From: Sulfurovum sp.
GTDB taxonomy: Bacteria; Campylobacterota; Campylobacteria; Campylobacterales; Sulfurovaceae
Length of the DNA: 6,231 bases
Direction of reading: 5' to 3'
Assembly (NCBI GenBank): GCA_015661795.1
Contig: DQVJ01000049.1
Location: forward strand, 1 to 6,231
Each line of letters begins with the position of its first letter. The first letter of the stretch is position 1. The notes under the pieces are model-generated. The model had not been told where the DNA came from, did not search any database, and saw nothing but the letters and a program-made list of their open reading frames with translations. The translations under genes were made by a program, and so were the position numbers. This document shows positions 5,859 to 6,231 of this stretch, one piece after another.

Positions 5859-6231
5859 ATGGCTGATAATAGGTGAGGGCACTACGTCCAAACTTCTTAC
5901 GTTTGCTCTGCTTTAGTACACCTATAGATTCAGGCATCGTTAAATTTGTCATATGTTCAACGATGACCAGTTCACAAACATTTGCTTCAATAGTTTCTAT
6001 GAGTGCAACAGTCTTGTCATAAATATCATCCATTCCATCACGTGTTGAAAAGGGAGGATCAAAATAGAAATACGTTTTTTCTTTACTTTTTTTAACCATC
6101 TCATACACCAGAGGGAATTTCTCAAAACTATCACCATAAAAAAGATGAGAGTTTGATATATCAATACCTTTTGCATTCTTTTCTAAACAATGAAAAGCAA
6201 TTTTATTATATTCCATAAAATAGGCTTGTCC
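5857..6231 (-). CDS. rsmD: 16S rRNA (guanine966-N2)-methyltransferase RsmD, C-terminal two-thirds (5' end outside window)
   Basis: Class I SAM-dependent methyltransferase expected to methylate G966 in helix 31 of 16S rRNA during 30S assembly. The frame is open from the window edge (GQAYFMEYNK...) to TAA at 5857, giving 124 residues; family members are about 180-200 long, so some 60-70 N-terminal residues with the glycine-rich SAM motif are missing. Within the fragment, YFMEYNK (4-10) carries the acidic residue expected to contact SAM ribose, FYGDS (31-35) follows, and YFDPPF (56-61) is the catalytic (D/N)PP(Y/F) motif, here the DPPF form seen in RsmD. Near the end, VIVEH and KKFGRSALTYYQ match the family's final strands. 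The first in-frame ATG at 6216 is internal, since homology continues upstream of it. It is upstream in the operon: the NYN gene starts 9 bases after its stop. Confidence 0.88.
   Translation of the reverse strand, partial: GQAYFMEYNKIAFHCLEKNAKGIDISNSHLFYGDSFEKFPLVYEMVKKSKEKTYFYFDPPFSTRDGMDDIYDKTVALIETIEANVCELVIVEHMTNLTMPESIGVLKQSKRKKFGRSALTYYQP

Noticed and set aside
1..6231. Mobile element, CRISPR, tRNA/rRNA or defence island
   Set aside because: No transposase or integrase, terminal inverted repeats, spaced direct repeats or RNA-gene folds were found; the helicase and NYN genes sit among housekeeping genes rather than defence genes.

Overview
The window is AT-rich bacterial chromosome with short intergenic gaps. 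Gene content and style (a Cys-type MurA, a UvrD-like helicase with a TTG start coupled to a small unknown protein, promoters with a good -10 but no clear -35) fit a Campylobacterota (epsilonproteobacterial) genome, perhaps close to Sulfurimonas or Sulfurovum. That placement is inference; no rRNA gene or other definitive marker is present.

Layout from left to right. Positions 1-521 (+) hold the 3' end of an unrecognised beta-rich protein gene followed by a small lipoprotein gene. They form one transcript that ends in a clear intrinsic terminator at 507-540. Positions 539-1810 (-) hold murA, the first committed step of peptidoglycan synthesis, with all key catalytic residues. A 215-bp divergent, very AT-rich spacer (1811-2025) carries candidate promoters for both sides and a perfect 16-bp AT palindrome. 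Positions 2026-2586 (+) encode an unrecognised 186-residue protein with a charged, helical N-terminus. Positions 2687-5098 (+) are a two-gene unit: a 112-residue unknown protein, then a 690-residue UvrD/PcrA/Rep-type superfamily 1 helicase whose TTG start directly follows the upstream stop codon. Positions 5095-6231 (-) are a second two-gene unit: an rsmD-type 16S rRNA guanine methyltransferase (5' end cut by the window edge), then a 250-residue NYN (LabA/DUF88) protein with a C-terminal LOTUS/OST-HTH domain. The helicase and the NYN gene converge and overlap by 4 bp.

The genes are mostly core functions: cell wall, DNA helicase, rRNA modification. I see no mobile element, CRISPR array, tRNA, rRNA or integrated accessory system, and no stretch over 300 bases without a gene. 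The best leads for something undescribed are the NYN-LOTUS protein coupled to an rRNA methyltransferase (with a dnaX-type slippery heptamer at the domain boundary), the small protein translationally linked to the helicase, and the 186-residue orphan.
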